64,000 nucleotides of DNA, taken from the NCBI GenBank assembly GCA_964602515.1, contig CAZRRJ010000009.1, positions 62,001-126,000 of the forward strand. Reading direction: 5' to 3'. The position numbers were made by a program, and so were the translations under genes. The notes under the pieces were generated by a model that ran no database searches, was not told where the DNA came from, and saw only the letters and a list, made by a program, of their open reading frames with translations. This document shows, one piece after another, positions 25,847 to 35,254 of the stretch; the stretch's first letter is position 1; each line of letters begins with the position of its first letter. This stretch comes from Carboxylicivirga sp964602515 (GTDB lineage Bacteria; Bacteroidota; Bacteroidia; Bacteroidales; Marinilabiliaceae).

Positions 25847-26731
25847 TTAATGTTTACTAATTATTGTTTTTAGTATATGTTGCTTGCCCGGAAATACTGT
25901 TATTGTATCTTCGAGGCTATTGGCAGCTTCTATGCATAGCATATTAATGTAATCTTTATCGCCTAAGTCGGCCATTTGTTTACTTAATTTAGCTCCGGGG
26001 TTCCATACAACAGTTACCCGGCTACCTTCTTTAGCAACTGTTATTGTTTTTTTACCGTCAATTATCAAACATTCAGTTGTTGCTTGTTTGTAACGGCGGT
26101 CAATTCTGTCACTAATACCTAAAATTTCTTCTTCTTGAACCCCTTCTTTTGCAGTAACATCATCCAGGTAAGGAGTATTGGCTAAGCCTTTAACTTGTAT
26201 GGTGTTAATATCAGAAACATTAAAATAAGAGTGAAGAGCAGAACTGATCTCAAAAACTTTGTTACCTGTATTGATGGTTTTTAGGGCAACACTTAACTCT
26301 TGTCCAACACATATCTCCAGTTGTGCTTCAAACTGGTATGGCCATAGCTTAAGCGTTTCGGTATTGGCCGATAGCCCAAGTGTTAAAACCACATTATCTT
26401 CCTCCTCTTTAGTGCTGATAACATTCCACATAGAAATACGGGCAAAACCATGCGAGGGGAGTGAATTATCGACCGGATGTGCACCAAACCAGGGCCAGCA
26501 AATGGGAATTCCACCACGAATGGCTTTACCTTTAGTAAAATAGCTTTCACTACTCATAAATAATACATCCTCTTGTGCTTTAGGTACAAAGCTTAAAACC
26601 TGTGCACCATAAAGTGAAATAAGGGCTGTTGAATATACACTAGTAATTTCTGCAACAATCGTGTGCTGGTAGGTTTTAAAAGTCACTCTTTGGTTAATGC
26701 CATATTGTGTATTAAGCGAGGTTAAAGTCAT
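25847..26731 (-). CDS. D-hexose-6-phosphate mutarotase (YeaD-like)
   Basis: A 294-residue protein of the aldose-1-epimerase superfamily, glucose-6-phosphate 1-epimerase group, which speeds interconversion of alpha and beta anomers of hexose phosphates. The catalytic His lies in SLPSHGFARIS near residue 95 and the catalytic Glu in LCIEAANS near 270; GIPICWPWFGAHP near 75 is a family hallmark. Cytosolic. Single minus-strand gene. Confidence 0.9.
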   Translation of the reverse strand: MTLTSLNTQYGINQRVTFKTYQHTIVAEITSVYSTALISLYGAQVLSFVPKAQEDVLFMSSESYFTKGKAIRGGIPICWPWFGAHPVDNSLPSHGFARISMWNVISTKEEEDNVVLTLGLSANTETLKLWPYQFEAQLEICVGQELSVALKTINTGNKVFEISSALHSYFNVSDINTIQVKGLANTPYLDDVTAKEGVQEEEILGISDRIDRRYKQATTECLIIDGKKTITVAKEGSRVTVVWNPGAKLSKQMADLGDKDYINMLCIEAANSLEDTITVFPGKQHILKTIISKH

Positions 26732-26869
26732 ATCCGGTAATTTTGTTTTGAAATGGCAAAACTATCGAATTTAGGTGGATAATTAAGTAGCCCAATGATT
26801 TGTTTTTAAGTTATTGTTATACCAATTTTTTATCAACCAATATGAAAACCTTAAATATAAGCTCGGGTA

Positions 26870-27313
26870 TTAATCAAAAAGAAAGAATCCTCTTTTTTGA
26901 ATATCAGGGGTTCCGATAATATTATTGATATAATCTGTTACCTTTTCCAGTTCAGCGCGTTGTATATAGCCTTCGCCATAAGGCATAGATGTTTCCCAGG
27001 AGCCAGACCAAATAGTATTATTAATATCGGTTATTTTTACGATTGTATGTCTTTCTATAAATATTATACAGTGTTGATACCCTTCTGCTGTCTTAATCGC
27101 TTCATTAATATTCTCCGGTGAAAGTATAAAAAGCGTGTCAGCTTGTTGCATGGCCAGTCGCCGTATTTGTGATATTGGACGGTTTGGATCCAGTTTAACA
27201 TTCTCAAAAGAGATAATATCAGTTAAAAATGTCTCTAATGTTTCGGCATTTGATTGCCCGTTGGCATACAAGCCAATTGCAAGAAATAAAAAAAGTGAAA
27301 TGGTGTTTCTCAT
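26870..27313 (-). CDS. hypothetical exported protein, 147 residues
   Basis: A small protein with a clear N-terminal signal peptide (residues 1-19, ending ANGQ), so periplasmic or secreted. The mature part is mixed alpha/beta with a WSGSWETSMPYGEGY segment and no Cys. I do not recognise the family. It has no close same-strand neighbour (139 bases to the mutarotase). Confidence 0.6.
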   Translation of the reverse strand: MRNTISLFLFLAIGLYANGQSNAETLETFLTDIISFENVKLDPNRPISQIRRLAMQQADTLFILSPENINEAIKTAEGYQHCIIFIERHTIVKITDINNTIWSGSWETSMPYGEGYIQRAELEKVTDYINNIIGTPDIQKRGFFLFD

Positions 27314-27730
27314 TATAGTTTATTTAAAAAAAAGTAAAACAAGTACGGTATTTATTATACATATGAGCAGGTAATTGTTTATACATGATCGCTTTAAATG
27401 TAAAATAGCCAGTTAATGAACTTCTGTATTTGTTTCACATCTGAATATTATATGCTCATAAAATACAGTATGACTTTTTTAGATGGGTTTACGTATTAAA
27501 AGCAAATAAATACGTACTAATGAATAAATACGGTAGAGTGTTTAAAAAGGTTAGATTAAATAAAAAGCAATTGGCTATTAAACAGCAGGAAGTTTAAAAA
27601 CAGATTAGGTGTAATAAGTTGAAATATAGTAAAATAATGTGAGTAAACTCAGTGTATTAGACCAGAAGTATGGAAGTGTTTGGTTTCTTTTTCAGCTGCT
27701 AAACTAAGATTATTTGATGTTTAAGAAATA
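27314..27730. other. intergenic region, no gene seen
   Basis: AT-rich, with only a 25-codon frame near 27520 (MNKYGRVFKK start) that has no supporting evidence. No repeats or RNA structures recognised. Confidence 0.5.
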
Positions 27731-27766
27731 CTAAAGCCTGCAAATCAATTGATTTACAGGCTTTAG
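27731..27766 (-). terminator. terminator after tRNA-Arg
   Basis: CTAAAGCCTG (27731-27740) pairs with CAGGCTTTAG (27757-27766), with further inner pairing of AAATC and GATTT. Read on the minus strand, TATTTCTT follows. Confidence 0.65.
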
Positions 27767-27769
27767 TTG

Positions 27770-27841
27770 TAGTCCCTACGGGAATCGAACCCATATCTAC
27801 AGTTTAGGAAACTGCTATTCTATCCGTTGAACTAAGGGACT
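27770..27841 (-). tRNA. tRNA-Arg (anticodon CCT)
   Basis: A cloverleaf on the minus strand: 7-bp acceptor AGTCCCT/AGGGACT, D arm with GTTCAACGGATAGAAT, anticodon stem GCAGT/ACTGT around loop TTCCTAA (anticodon CCT), and T arm with GGGTTCGATTCCC. Discriminator A; CCA is not encoded. It reads AGG codons. Confidence 0.93.
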
Positions 27842-27854
27842 AGGTATATGCACG

Positions 27855-27883
27855 CAAAAGTAATAGATTCTGCGTAATACAAA
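27855..27883 (-). promoter_or_regulatory. promoter of tRNA-Arg
   Basis: On the minus strand, TTTG (27880-27883), a 17-base gap, then TACTTTTG (27855-27862), 13 bases before the mature 5' end. Confidence 0.65.
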
Positions 27884-27901
27884 AAATGAAAAGCAAAAAT
27901 A

Positions 27902-29044
27902 TCAGATTTTTGATAAGCGTTTGGCGGCTTCTTCAAGCTCATCATCGGGTTTGGCAAAATTAATACGAATATGTCGCCTTGTGTGACGTTCTTTAATAAA
28001 GGCACTTATAGGCATTGTGGCCACGCCATGCTCTTTAATTAATCGTATTACAAAGTCGCGGTCTTTTTCTTCGGTTATGGCGCTGTAATCAAAGAGCTGA
28101 AAGAAACTACCAGAACAGTCCAAAGGCTTAAATTTCGAATTGGCCATCATTTTCAAAAAGCTGTTTCGCTTTTGCTGGTAGAAAGCCCCCAGAGTATTAT
28201 ACTCTTCTTTATACTTCATAAAATCGGCCAAAGCCATCTGAAATGGTGAATTAATGCTGTACATCATGGCTTCATGTACCTGGCGTATTTCACGCATAAT
28301 TCTCTCTGGTGCGGCACAATAGCCTATTTGCCAGCCTGTAACATGGTATGTTTCGCCCAATGAAGAAACGATAACACTCCGTTCGGCCAGTTTAGGGTAA
28401 TACGCAACGCTTTGGTGCATATTGCTATCAAATACTATATGTTCAAAGGTTTCTTCGCTGAGAATTATAATCTTTGTACCATTAATGATTTTTTGCAGAC
28501 GAATCATATCAATCTCACTCATAGCCCAACCGGTTGGTGCATGTGGCGAATTAATAATAATCATTTGTGTTTTGGAAGTAATCATTTGTTGAACAGCTTC
28601 CCATTCTATATGGTATTGAGGACCCGACATTTGCACAGTAATCACTTGTCCGCCATTCATTTCAATAGCAGGTATGTAGTATTCGTTAGCTGGTTCAATA
28701 ACTATAACTTCATCACCCTCTTTAATAAGGGCTGCAATAGCAGTGTACACGGCTTGGGCAGCTCCGGCAGATATGGTTACTTCAGTTTTTGCCTTATAGT
28801 TTCTGTTATATTGTAGATTTAAACGATTGGCAATTTGCTCACGAAGGGATATTTCACCTTCAGGTTTGGCAAAACGGTTTAAGCCTTCGCGCAGATGTTT
28901 TTCAACTAACTTAATGAGTTTTGGAGAACAGTGAAAACCGGTGTATCCTTCGGCTAGATTAATAGCATGGTATTCATCAATAAGTGGGTTTATCTTAGAA
29001 ATGAAGCTGGACTCCAACATATGAAATTTTGAATTTATATTCAT
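27902..29044 (-). CDS. aminotransferase-fold protein with a degenerate PLP site (pseudo-aminotransferase)
   Basis: A full-length 380-residue fold-type I protein most like the YbdL/methionine aminotransferase group (SSLGETYHVTGWQIGYCAAP corresponds to the family's SSFGKTYH..GWKxGYC block). The PLP contacts are almost all changed: Ala169 for the Asn of NPTG (PHAPTG), Glu197 for the Asp that pairs with the pyridine nitrogen, Phe200 for the PLP-contacting Tyr, Glu231 for the Schiff-base Lys (codon GAA), and Gln239 for the phosphate-binding Arg/Lys. The carboxylate-binding Arg360 remains. The frame is intact, so the protein may be a non-PLP pseudoenzyme or have a new role. Start taken at ATG 29044; a TTG at 29077 is less likely. 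It is followed by tRNA-Arg. Confidence 0.85.
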   Translation of the reverse strand: MNINSKFHMLESSFISKINPLIDEYHAINLAEGYTGFHCSPKLIKLVEKHLREGLNRFAKPEGEISLREQIANRLNLQYNRNYKAKTEVTISAGAAQAVYTAIAALIKEGDEVIVIEPANEYYIPAIEMNGGQVITVQMSGPQYHIEWEAVQQMITSKTQMIIINSPHAPTGWAMSEIDMIRLQKIINGTKIIILSEETFEHIVFDSNMHQSVAYYPKLAERSVIVSSLGETYHVTGWQIGYCAAPERIMREIRQVHEAMMYSINSPFQMALADFMKYKEEYNTLGAFYQQKRNSFLKMMANSKFKPLDCSGSFFQLFDYSAITEEKDRDFVIRLIKEHGVATMPISAFIKERHTRRHIRINFAKPDDELEEAAKRLSKI

Positions 29045-29166
29045 GACGATTGTAACAATAATAGGCAAAATAGACAAATATGCTCAATTTAGGCAATATG
29101 TTTTTAAAATGCGATTTGTTTTGAGGAATAAGACAATTTCTTTAAAACAGATTTTGATTTTAATAA

Positions 29167-29895
29167 TTAGTCGGAATGAAATAATTGATGAACGATATTA
29201 AGCGATTTTAATTCGCCCATTCCATCAATATGCAGGTTATAGTAATCCAGAAGGTTCTTTAGTAAAGTATAGCGTTCATTTGCCGAAAGAAGAAGATCAG
29301 ACAATTTATTAATGTTTAAACTATAAAGCTTCTCCCAGTTTGCACGTGCTAAGTCTTTTAGGTAAAAGCCATGCGATGGTTCAAGGTTAGTGAAATAGCC
29401 ATTGAGCAGATCAAAATAGAGTTTATCACCTGATTTGTTTTCTGGGCTAAAACCTAAAAAGCGACTAAGCTGAAAAAGAAAGAACAGGTGAAAATTGTAA
29501 TCGCCGTTAATACCAGTATCAAATACTTCAATGCTATGGTATAAAAAATCAAACAAATCTTTATTTTCTTCCTCCTCGCGCAAAACCTTGCTCATTAGTT
29601 CAGTAAGAAAAAAGGCCATGGTGCGTTTTTTTTGTGAAAAGGGGATGGAGCAGAGTGGGTGTGCTATTCTGAAATCTTTAATGCGTTGCAGGTCTGATTT
29701 TTGTCGGTGATAAACATCCATTTCAAGTAACGCCATGGGTTGAAGTAATACCGTATTACCTTTACTGTGTTTGGTACGCACGCGATTAACCATGTAACTT
29801 TGTCGCCCAAATTGCCTGGTGTAAATGTTTACAATAATACTGGTCTCTTTGTATTTGATATGGTTAAGAACAATGCCTTTTGTTGCATGTATCAT
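29167..29895 (-). CDS. recO: DNA repair protein RecO
   Basis: A 242-residue protein of recombinational repair, loading RecA with RecR at SSB-coated gaps. The N-terminal OB fold is shown by TKGIVLNHIKYKETSIIVNI and the following FGRQSYMVNRVRT; the helical C-terminus follows. The zinc-finger cysteines of some RecO proteins are absent, as usual in Bacteroidota. A TACTTTTG word just upstream could be its -7 box. Confidence 0.9.
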   Translation of the reverse strand: MIHATKGIVLNHIKYKETSIIVNIYTRQFGRQSYMVNRVRTKHSKGNTVLLQPMALLEMDVYHRQKSDLQRIKDFRIAHPLCSIPFSQKKRTMAFFLTELMSKVLREEEENKDLFDFLYHSIEVFDTGINGDYNFHLFFLFQLSRFLGFSPENKSGDKLYFDLLNGYFTNLEPSHGFYLKDLARANWEKLYSLNINKLSDLLLSANERYTLLKNLLDYYNLHIDGMGELKSLNIVHQLFHSD

Positions 29896-30122
29896 TCTAA
29901 AATTTCTTTGTACAAAAGTAATAATTCATAATGATTTGGATATAGTGTAGCAAAGAGGTCAACAGTGTTATATCAATTAAGGTATAGATAATAGTGACAT
30001 ATGTTCATATAATGATAAAAGTTAGTACCCTATTGTTATAAAGTATCTATTTTTGATTTTTGCTATTCCAACAGGATTAGGCATGGAAAATGAATTAATT
30101 AAAAACAAATAACACAAATTGT

Positions 30123-31523
30123 ATGACAGGAATTATTTCCTTTTTTAAAAAGTTTAGCAGAGGTTTTTGGGTAGCCAACTTTGCCGAGCTACTTGAGCGG
30201 GCAGCTTATTACGGCGTTTTTATTGTAATAACTCTTTATTTATCGCGTATACTGGCTTTTTCAGATGTTGAGGCAGCTCTTATATCAGGTACTTTTAGTG
30301 CCCTATTATACTTTTTACCAACCTTTACTGGTGCTTATGCCGATAAAATTGGATTTAAAAAATCCTTAGTTGTTGCATTTGGCTTTTTAACGGTTGGATA
30401 TGCTGGTTTAGGTGTTTTTCCTACATTTCTTGAAGGAGCAGGTTTAGCTACTTATGGTTTTACCACCGAGTTTACAGGTTTAAAAGAAGCTGATGAAAAG
30501 TATATCATTATCCCTATTATGGCTTTAATTATTATAGGGGGTAGCTTTATTAAGTCGGTAATAACAGGTACTGTAGCTAAAGAAACATCAACAGCCACCC
30601 GGGCTACCGGTTTTTCTATTTTTTATACTATTGTAAATATTGGGTCATTCTCAGGTAAAACCATTGTAAAGCCTTTGCGCGAGGCAATGGGTAATGTTGG
30701 TTTAATCAATATCAGTTATTTTTCGGCTGGTATGACATTGTTGGCTCTTATTGCTGTTATTTTCTTCTTTCGTCCAAGTGTAACGCATGGTGAAGGCAAA
30801 TCACTTAAAGAAATATTTAAAGCTTTAGGGCGTGTATTAGTCAACTTTAGGTTATTAACCTTGATTCTTATTATTACAGGTTTCTGGATGGTACAGCATC
30901 AATTGTATGCTACTATGCCAAAGTATGTTTTACGTATGGCAGGAGAGGGCGCTTCGCCTTCATGGTATGCCAATGTTAATCCGCTGATTGTATTTTCTAC
31001 GGTAGGATTGATTACATCGTGGTTTAAAAAGCGATCAGCACTTTTTTCTATGACAATAGGTATGTTTATTATGCCGGTATCGGCCTTTGCTATGGCAGCA
31101 GGAAATATGCTTGGTGGTGAAACAATGGGTTTTATTAATATGCATCCTGTAGCCTTTATGATGATTGTGGGGATTGCTTTCCAGGGGTTGGCCGAGTCAT
31201 TTATCTCACCACGCTTTTTAGAGTATTTTTCTCTTCAGGCACCCAAAGGTGAGGAGGGGCTTTATCTTGGATTCAGCCACTTACACTCTTTTCTGTCATC
31301 TATATTAGGCTTTGGATTATCGGGTGTATTGTTAGAGAAATATTGTCCTGATCCATTGCTTCTGTCAGAAGCTGAAAAACTGACGGCATATGACCATGCA
31401 CATTATATTTGGTTTGTATTTGTTGCTATTGCTACAGTATCAGCCTTTGCACTAATTGTATATGGCTATGTTACTAAAAAGCTGGATGCTAAGAAAGAGT
31501 TAGTTAGCACGGAGACTGAATAA
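30123..31523 (+). CDS. POT/PTR-family major facilitator transporter
   Basis: A 466-residue inner-membrane protein with about 12-14 hydrophobic segments. The N-terminal FWVANFAELLERAAYYGVF carries the ExxER-like motif typical of proton-coupled oligopeptide transporters, and GAYADKIGFKKSLVV is the MFS motif A. Two transport halves are separated by a loop near residues 215-240 (FRPSVTHGEGKSLKE). It probably imports di- or tripeptides with protons, but Bacteroidota members of this branch are not well characterised. Single gene. Confidence 0.82.
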   Translation: MTGIISFFKKFSRGFWVANFAELLERAAYYGVFIVITLYLSRILAFSDVEAALISGTFSALLYFLPTFTGAYADKIGFKKSLVVAFGFLTVGYAGLGVFPTFLEGAGLATYGFTTEFTGLKEADEKYIIIPIMALIIIGGSFIKSVITGTVAKETSTATRATGFSIFYTIVNIGSFSGKTIVKPLREAMGNVGLINISYFSAGMTLLALIAVIFFFRPSVTHGEGKSLKEIFKALGRVLVNFRLLTLILIITGFWMVQHQLYATMPKYVLRMAGEGASPSWYANVNPLIVFSTVGLITSWFKKRSALFSMTIGMFIMPVSAFAMAAGNMLGGETMGFINMHPVAFMMIVGIAFQGLAESFISPRFLEYFSLQAPKGEEGLYLGFSHLHSFLSSILGFGLSGVLLEKYCPDPLLLSEAEKLTAYDHAHYIWFVFVAIATVSAFALIVYGYVTKKLDAKKELVSTETE

Positions 31524-31548
31524 AAAGGGAAACATTTTATTGATTTTT

Positions 31549-31579
31549 TTTGCAGAACACGTGATTTGATTTATCTTCG
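31549..31579 (+). promoter_or_regulatory. promoter of tRNA-Leu
   Basis: TTTG at 31549-31552, exactly 19 bases, then TATCTTCG at 31572-31579 (one mismatch from TAnnTTTG), 31 bases before the tRNA. Confidence 0.65.
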
Positions 31580-31609
31580 CAATCGCAAAAAAGCTCAATA
31601 GAGTGTTTT

Positions 31610-31691
31610 GCCCAGATGGCGGAATTGGTAGACGCGCTGGTCTCAAACACCAGTGGGGCAACCCGTGCCGGTTCGATCCCGGCTCTGGGTA
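31610..31691 (+). tRNA. tRNA-Leu (anticodon CAA)
   Basis: Acceptor GCCCAGA/TCTGGGT (one G-T), D arm with GGCGGAATTGGTAGACGCGC, anticodon stem CTGGT/ACCAG around loop CTCAAAC (anticodon CAA), a class II variable arm (TGGGGCAACCCG region), and T arm GCCGGTTCGATCCCGGC. CCA is not encoded. Reads TTG codons. Confidence 0.95.
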
Positions 31692-31716
31692 CTGGAAAGA
31701 AAACCTGATGGTACCT

Positions 31717-31752
31717 AAAAGCGCTTAAGATATTGTTCTTAAGCGCTTTTTT
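31717..31752 (+). terminator. terminator after tRNA-Leu
   Basis: A perfect 14-bp stem (AAAAGCGCTTAAGA at 31717-31730 with TCTTAAGCGCTTTT at 31737-31750) followed by T. Confidence 0.88.
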
Positions 31753-31757
31753 ATTAG

Positions 31758-32235
31758 GGATCAGTTGTAACTTCTGAGAGACCATGCCCAAATTTTGGCG
31801 CTAGGCATAAATTTTACACAGTCATTAAACAAAAACTTGACACCCGCTACACCCCTAAATTGCCTTCTGAAGTCTTTTATTTTCGCATTAAACGATTCAA
31901 CTGCCGCATTGGTGGTTCTGCTATTAAAGTAGTTGATAATGGTATCATGATACGTTTCAAAAGTGCGCCGTATGGTAGCAGGTATTAAATACGGACTGTT
32001 CAATTTTGTTAAACCAATGTGCCAGCTTGGTTCTGGCTATGCAAACCTAAGGGTTTTATGCAGATGTACTGAACGGTATCGTAAGCTGGTTTTTGTACAT
32101 GAAATCAATCGGTTACCCGCTTAGCCCGAGGAAAGTACTTTTTGACAATGAGATTCATATTTCCTGCCATATTAAGAGTTCTCTCACGTACTATTTTAGA
32201 ACCAACTTTTGAGCGAGAGTCGTCATTTTTGAGTA
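31758..32235 (-). pseudogene. decayed ISAon1/ISL3-like transposase
   Basis: Read on the minus strand, three pieces of one DDE transposase are visible in order. The first, near 32235-32090, contains NMAGNMNLIVKKYFPRAKRV, an in-frame TGA where the family has Arg, and then FHVQKPAYDTVQ. The second, near 32050-32000, contains ARTKLAHWFNKIEQS. The third, in another frame at about 32003-31765, contains NYFNSRTTNAAVESFNAKIK and DFRRQFRGV. At least one stop, one internal deletion and one frameshift make it non-functional. It sits directly downstream of the tRNA-Leu terminator. No intact terminal repeat pair was identified. Confidence 0.8.
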
Positions 32236-32374
32236 AGGAAATAAAGGAAAGTATAAAGAGGTTTCAAAAGATAGACATACTCATCATTTAGGATGATTAG
32301 CGTGTTTAGTGAATAAAAACCGCATTTTATAAAGTTATGAGAACCTGTTAAGCCTGTGCATCTCCTTATAGTAT

Positions 32375-32890
32375 TTAAATACGTTTCATCATGTTCTCAA
32401 CTTCTTTAATCTGGGCTGTCAGCATTTTTTGCTTATCTAATTTTTTGGCTTCTGTTAAATGAATTTTTACTAATTTTTTATTTCTCTTCGATAAATAGAA
32501 ACCTGCAAGATTCAGCCTTGCCATTGCTTGGTCACTGTTAAGGCGAAGCCCAGTTGACAGTGCCTTTTTTAAACTTTTTTCGGCCATGGCAGGTTGATGA
32601 GTTTGTGTTTGCGTTAATCCCAAAAGGTAGTAATAGTAAGCCTCTTGACTTTTTAACATATGTTCTGGGCGTTTTACCTTTAGAAGGATACTTTTTGCTG
32701 TAATAAACTTGTTTTTCCTGATATAATAAAATGCAAGTAGATTCATTTCATTTTTAAACTGGAACAAAACAAATAGTAAAGAGATGAAAACAGCAAGCAC
32801 GCCCCAGCCTATATGATCATTAATAAAAAGAAAGACTGATAAAGTAGTAATAAGAATGGCCGGTATTAATCGAATGTATTTTCCTAACAT
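32375..32890 (-). CDS. small membrane-anchored TPR-like protein
   Basis: About 171 residues, starting at ATG 32890 (the longer frame upstream is unlikely). Two hydrophobic segments near the N-terminus (IPAILITTLSVFLFIND and GWGVLAVFISLLFVLFQF) are followed by a helical domain with tetratricopeptide-like spacing, for example EAYYYYLLGLTQTQ and AMARLNLAGFYLSKRNKKLV. It would sit in the inner membrane with the repeat domain in the cytoplasm, perhaps as a scaffold. Family not recognised. Single gene. Confidence 0.65.
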   Translation of the reverse strand: MLGKYIRLIPAILITTLSVFLFINDHIGWGVLAVFISLLFVLFQFKNEMNLLAFYYIRKNKFITAKSILLKVKRPEHMLKSQEAYYYYLLGLTQTQTHQPAMAEKSLKKALSTGLRLNSDQAMARLNLAGFYLSKRNKKLVKIHLTEAKKLDKQKMLTAQIKEVENMMKRI

Positions 32891-33224
32891 AGTTTTAATA
32901 TATAATTTACAACACAAAACAATACAATTTACGCAATAAAACAAGGATTTCTGGGCAATCATTTTTATTAATATCTTTATTGTATTGTGCGACAATAAAC
33001 TACATTTTTCGCTTGTGCCTTGGCGTTGCTGTGTTAAGCCAGTGTGTTATGTGAAATGAGCTAACTTAATTTCTGCTAATAGAAATCATTTTATAAAGAA
33101 AGCAAAAGCCTTTTTCAGTAGTTTGAAATACTGTTTTGAATAGGGCAGGAAGGATTGTGTTCAATAAATCTGCTCCCGGGGTTATTAATTGTGCAGTTGC
33201 TTAAAAATTAAGTTACTAATCTTA
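32891..33224. other. intergenic region, nothing recognised
   Basis: About 330 bases between two minus-strand genes; no gene, repeat or clear promoter seen. Confidence 0.45.
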
Positions 33225-35249
33225 TTAAAAGCGATATTGTACCTGTAACTTATATTCGCTCAACTTGTGGCCTGGTATAAATTGGTTGCCAGTTCCTATA
33301 CCACTTAATTTCCGGTAGTTTGTTTGTGATAGGCGCCCCCATATTTTAATGTTTTTAAGGGGGGTGAAATTCAGATTCAGAATAAAACGTATTCCTTTAT
33401 TCATATACGATGGAACAGTAAAGGCATAAAGTATATCCGGCTCGTAGCTATATATTCGGCTATTGTAATTATCAATATCAAACATGGCATAGCGTAAGGC
33501 TACTTCTAAAATTCTATTGTGCTTATACCTGATATCCTGAAAAGCTAACCAGCCTGTGTGATGTATCTCTGCTTCTTTATAAGTGGTGTGTTCTACTTGT
33601 GTTTGTAAGCGCCATTTTTCATTTGATTGATGTGCATAAAATAGGCGCATATTATTTTTTTGATAAGTATTAATTCGATAATTACTGCCTGGTACACTAC
33701 TGTTTACCTCTTTCTGAGTAGATTTATAGCGTAGGTAAAAGCTGTTTTGGTAATTTACCTGGTAATTCATCTGTGTAAACCATTCAAAACCGTCAGAGGG
33801 CCTGTATATATTATAGCGCAACCATTTGTACGAAAATATATCAGCAAAAGCTTTTACCTCCAGTTTGCGGGTGGGCTTGAAACGGAGTGATGCAAAAAGC
33901 CCTGATTCACCACCTTGTGTTGCTGATTCAGAAAAAGGGTTGGATAAGATGGCCGAATAAGCATTGCTGTATTTGCGATAAGCAAGTGAGGCTACTACAT
34001 CATCACCGGCATTATAGGTCAAACCCTGAAACAAACCCCATCCATCCTGGTTCTGAACAACAACCTCTCCGAAAAGACTAAGATGGTTAAAAAAAACAGC
34101 ATACGATAACCATCCGCTTTCCTGCTTATCACCATTAAAACGGTATTTATCTTTTATATGATCCTTAGTTTTAATGCTTTGATCAATCTGCCAATGTACA
34201 TATCCTGCATCTAAATGAAACAGGTGATGACGGTAGTCAGTTTGAGCACCATAAATTGTTTCCCGCACTGCATTACGATTTGCTATTTCTGTAGCAGTAC
34301 GATGATACCCGGTTTCCTGCAATGATGATATAAAATCATTACTAAGTGAATCGTCTGCGCTTGATGCATCCCTCTTTTTATACGATATAAAAGGTGATAA
34401 AGACCAATTCTTTTTTTTGAATTTAATTGCACTACCTCTTAAAAATGAGCTTTCATTAACCGATGTATAGGCTTTAATACCTTTGGGGCGACGGCGTAAC
34501 TGGGCTGTTTCTGTTGATTTTGAGAAAGCCATGTCTGTCCATACAGCAAGCCCTTGGCCAAACGACAAACGATAATCACCAACAATCCATATGCTAATAA
34601 ATTTTACAGGTTTATTAAAGCGAATAAAGCCGGATGTAAAATCAGCTTTAGGAAAATAGTTTGGAAAGGCTTTCTCGCCCTGATCTTTTTCAAGAGTAAA
34701 GCCCATTTCAGCTTTTTGTCCTAAATAGATGTGCCCACGTGTAAGCCATTTTTCTTTTGAGCCTGCATAAGCTGGTGGCAATGTGTCATTGCTAGGCAGG
34801 TACCCCAAGGGCGTCTCTATTGTGCTTTGCAGTCGTCCCAGCAGTTTACCATTAATTTGCATATTTTGCTTTTTACTTATTGGTTCTACTCTAACAAAAG
34901 GCAACATGTAACGGATTGTTGTACTATCCATATTTTCAACAGCCTGCAATTCATATATTGAATATAGAAAGCCATTCTGATAACGATAAAACAGGAAATT
35001 TTCGATCTGAAAATCCGTTAAAAAAAACAACTGTTCAAGCTCTTCTTTCTCAGCAGTATTTAAATTAACCGGATTTTGCCCCAGTTTAATTAAATCATTA
35101 AGCACTTCTTCATAATCCACATGACCTTCTTGTTGCCCTGCCATAGATTCAAGCATATCTGTTACCTGTTTTTGCAAGTCGTTAATATCCTGCGAATAGG
35201 ATAATAACGAAATGGTATTGAGTAGTAGTAACAAAGACAATATTCTCAT
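33225..35249 (-). CDS. HhH-domain outer membrane beta-barrel protein
   Basis: A 674-residue exported protein with a signal peptide (residues 1-19). Residues about 45-105 are helix-hairpin-helix (ComEA-like): NPVNLNTAEKEELEQLFFLT and ILxxR-type YRYQNGFLYSIYELQAV, followed by a long series of amphipathic strands rich in Tyr, Trp and Arg ending in KLQVQYRF, which is an outer-membrane barrel. This architecture is peculiar to Bacteroidota and its function is not established; DNA uptake has been suggested from the HhH part only. It begins 5 bases after the PorV-like gene, so they are co-translated partners. Confidence 0.85.
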   Translation of the reverse strand: MRILSLLLLLNTISLLSYSQDINDLQKQVTDMLESMAGQQEGHVDYEEVLNDLIKLGQNPVNLNTAEKEELEQLFFLTDFQIENFLFYRYQNGFLYSIYELQAVENMDSTTIRYMLPFVRVEPISKKQNMQINGKLLGRLQSTIETPLGYLPSNDTLPPAYAGSKEKWLTRGHIYLGQKAEMGFTLEKDQGEKAFPNYFPKADFTSGFIRFNKPVKFISIWIVGDYRLSFGQGLAVWTDMAFSKSTETAQLRRRPKGIKAYTSVNESSFLRGSAIKFKKKNWSLSPFISYKKRDASSADDSLSNDFISSLQETGYHRTATEIANRNAVRETIYGAQTDYRHHLFHLDAGYVHWQIDQSIKTKDHIKDKYRFNGDKQESGWLSYAVFFNHLSLFGEVVVQNQDGWGLFQGLTYNAGDDVVASLAYRKYSNAYSAILSNPFSESATQGGESGLFASLRFKPTRKLEVKAFADIFSYKWLRYNIYRPSDGFEWFTQMNYQVNYQNSFYLRYKSTQKEVNSSVPGSNYRINTYQKNNMRLFYAHQSNEKWRLQTQVEHTTYKEAEIHHTGWLAFQDIRYKHNRILEVALRYAMFDIDNYNSRIYSYEPDILYAFTVPSYMNKGIRFILNLNFTPLKNIKIWGRLSQTNYRKLSGIGTGNQFIPGHKLSEYKLQVQYRF

Positions 35250-35254
35250 GGTTA

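Noticed and set aside
31537..31791. 84-codon minus-strand frame
   Set aside because: It overlaps the tRNA-Leu gene and its terminator; the apparent protein is antisense tRNA plus transposon end.
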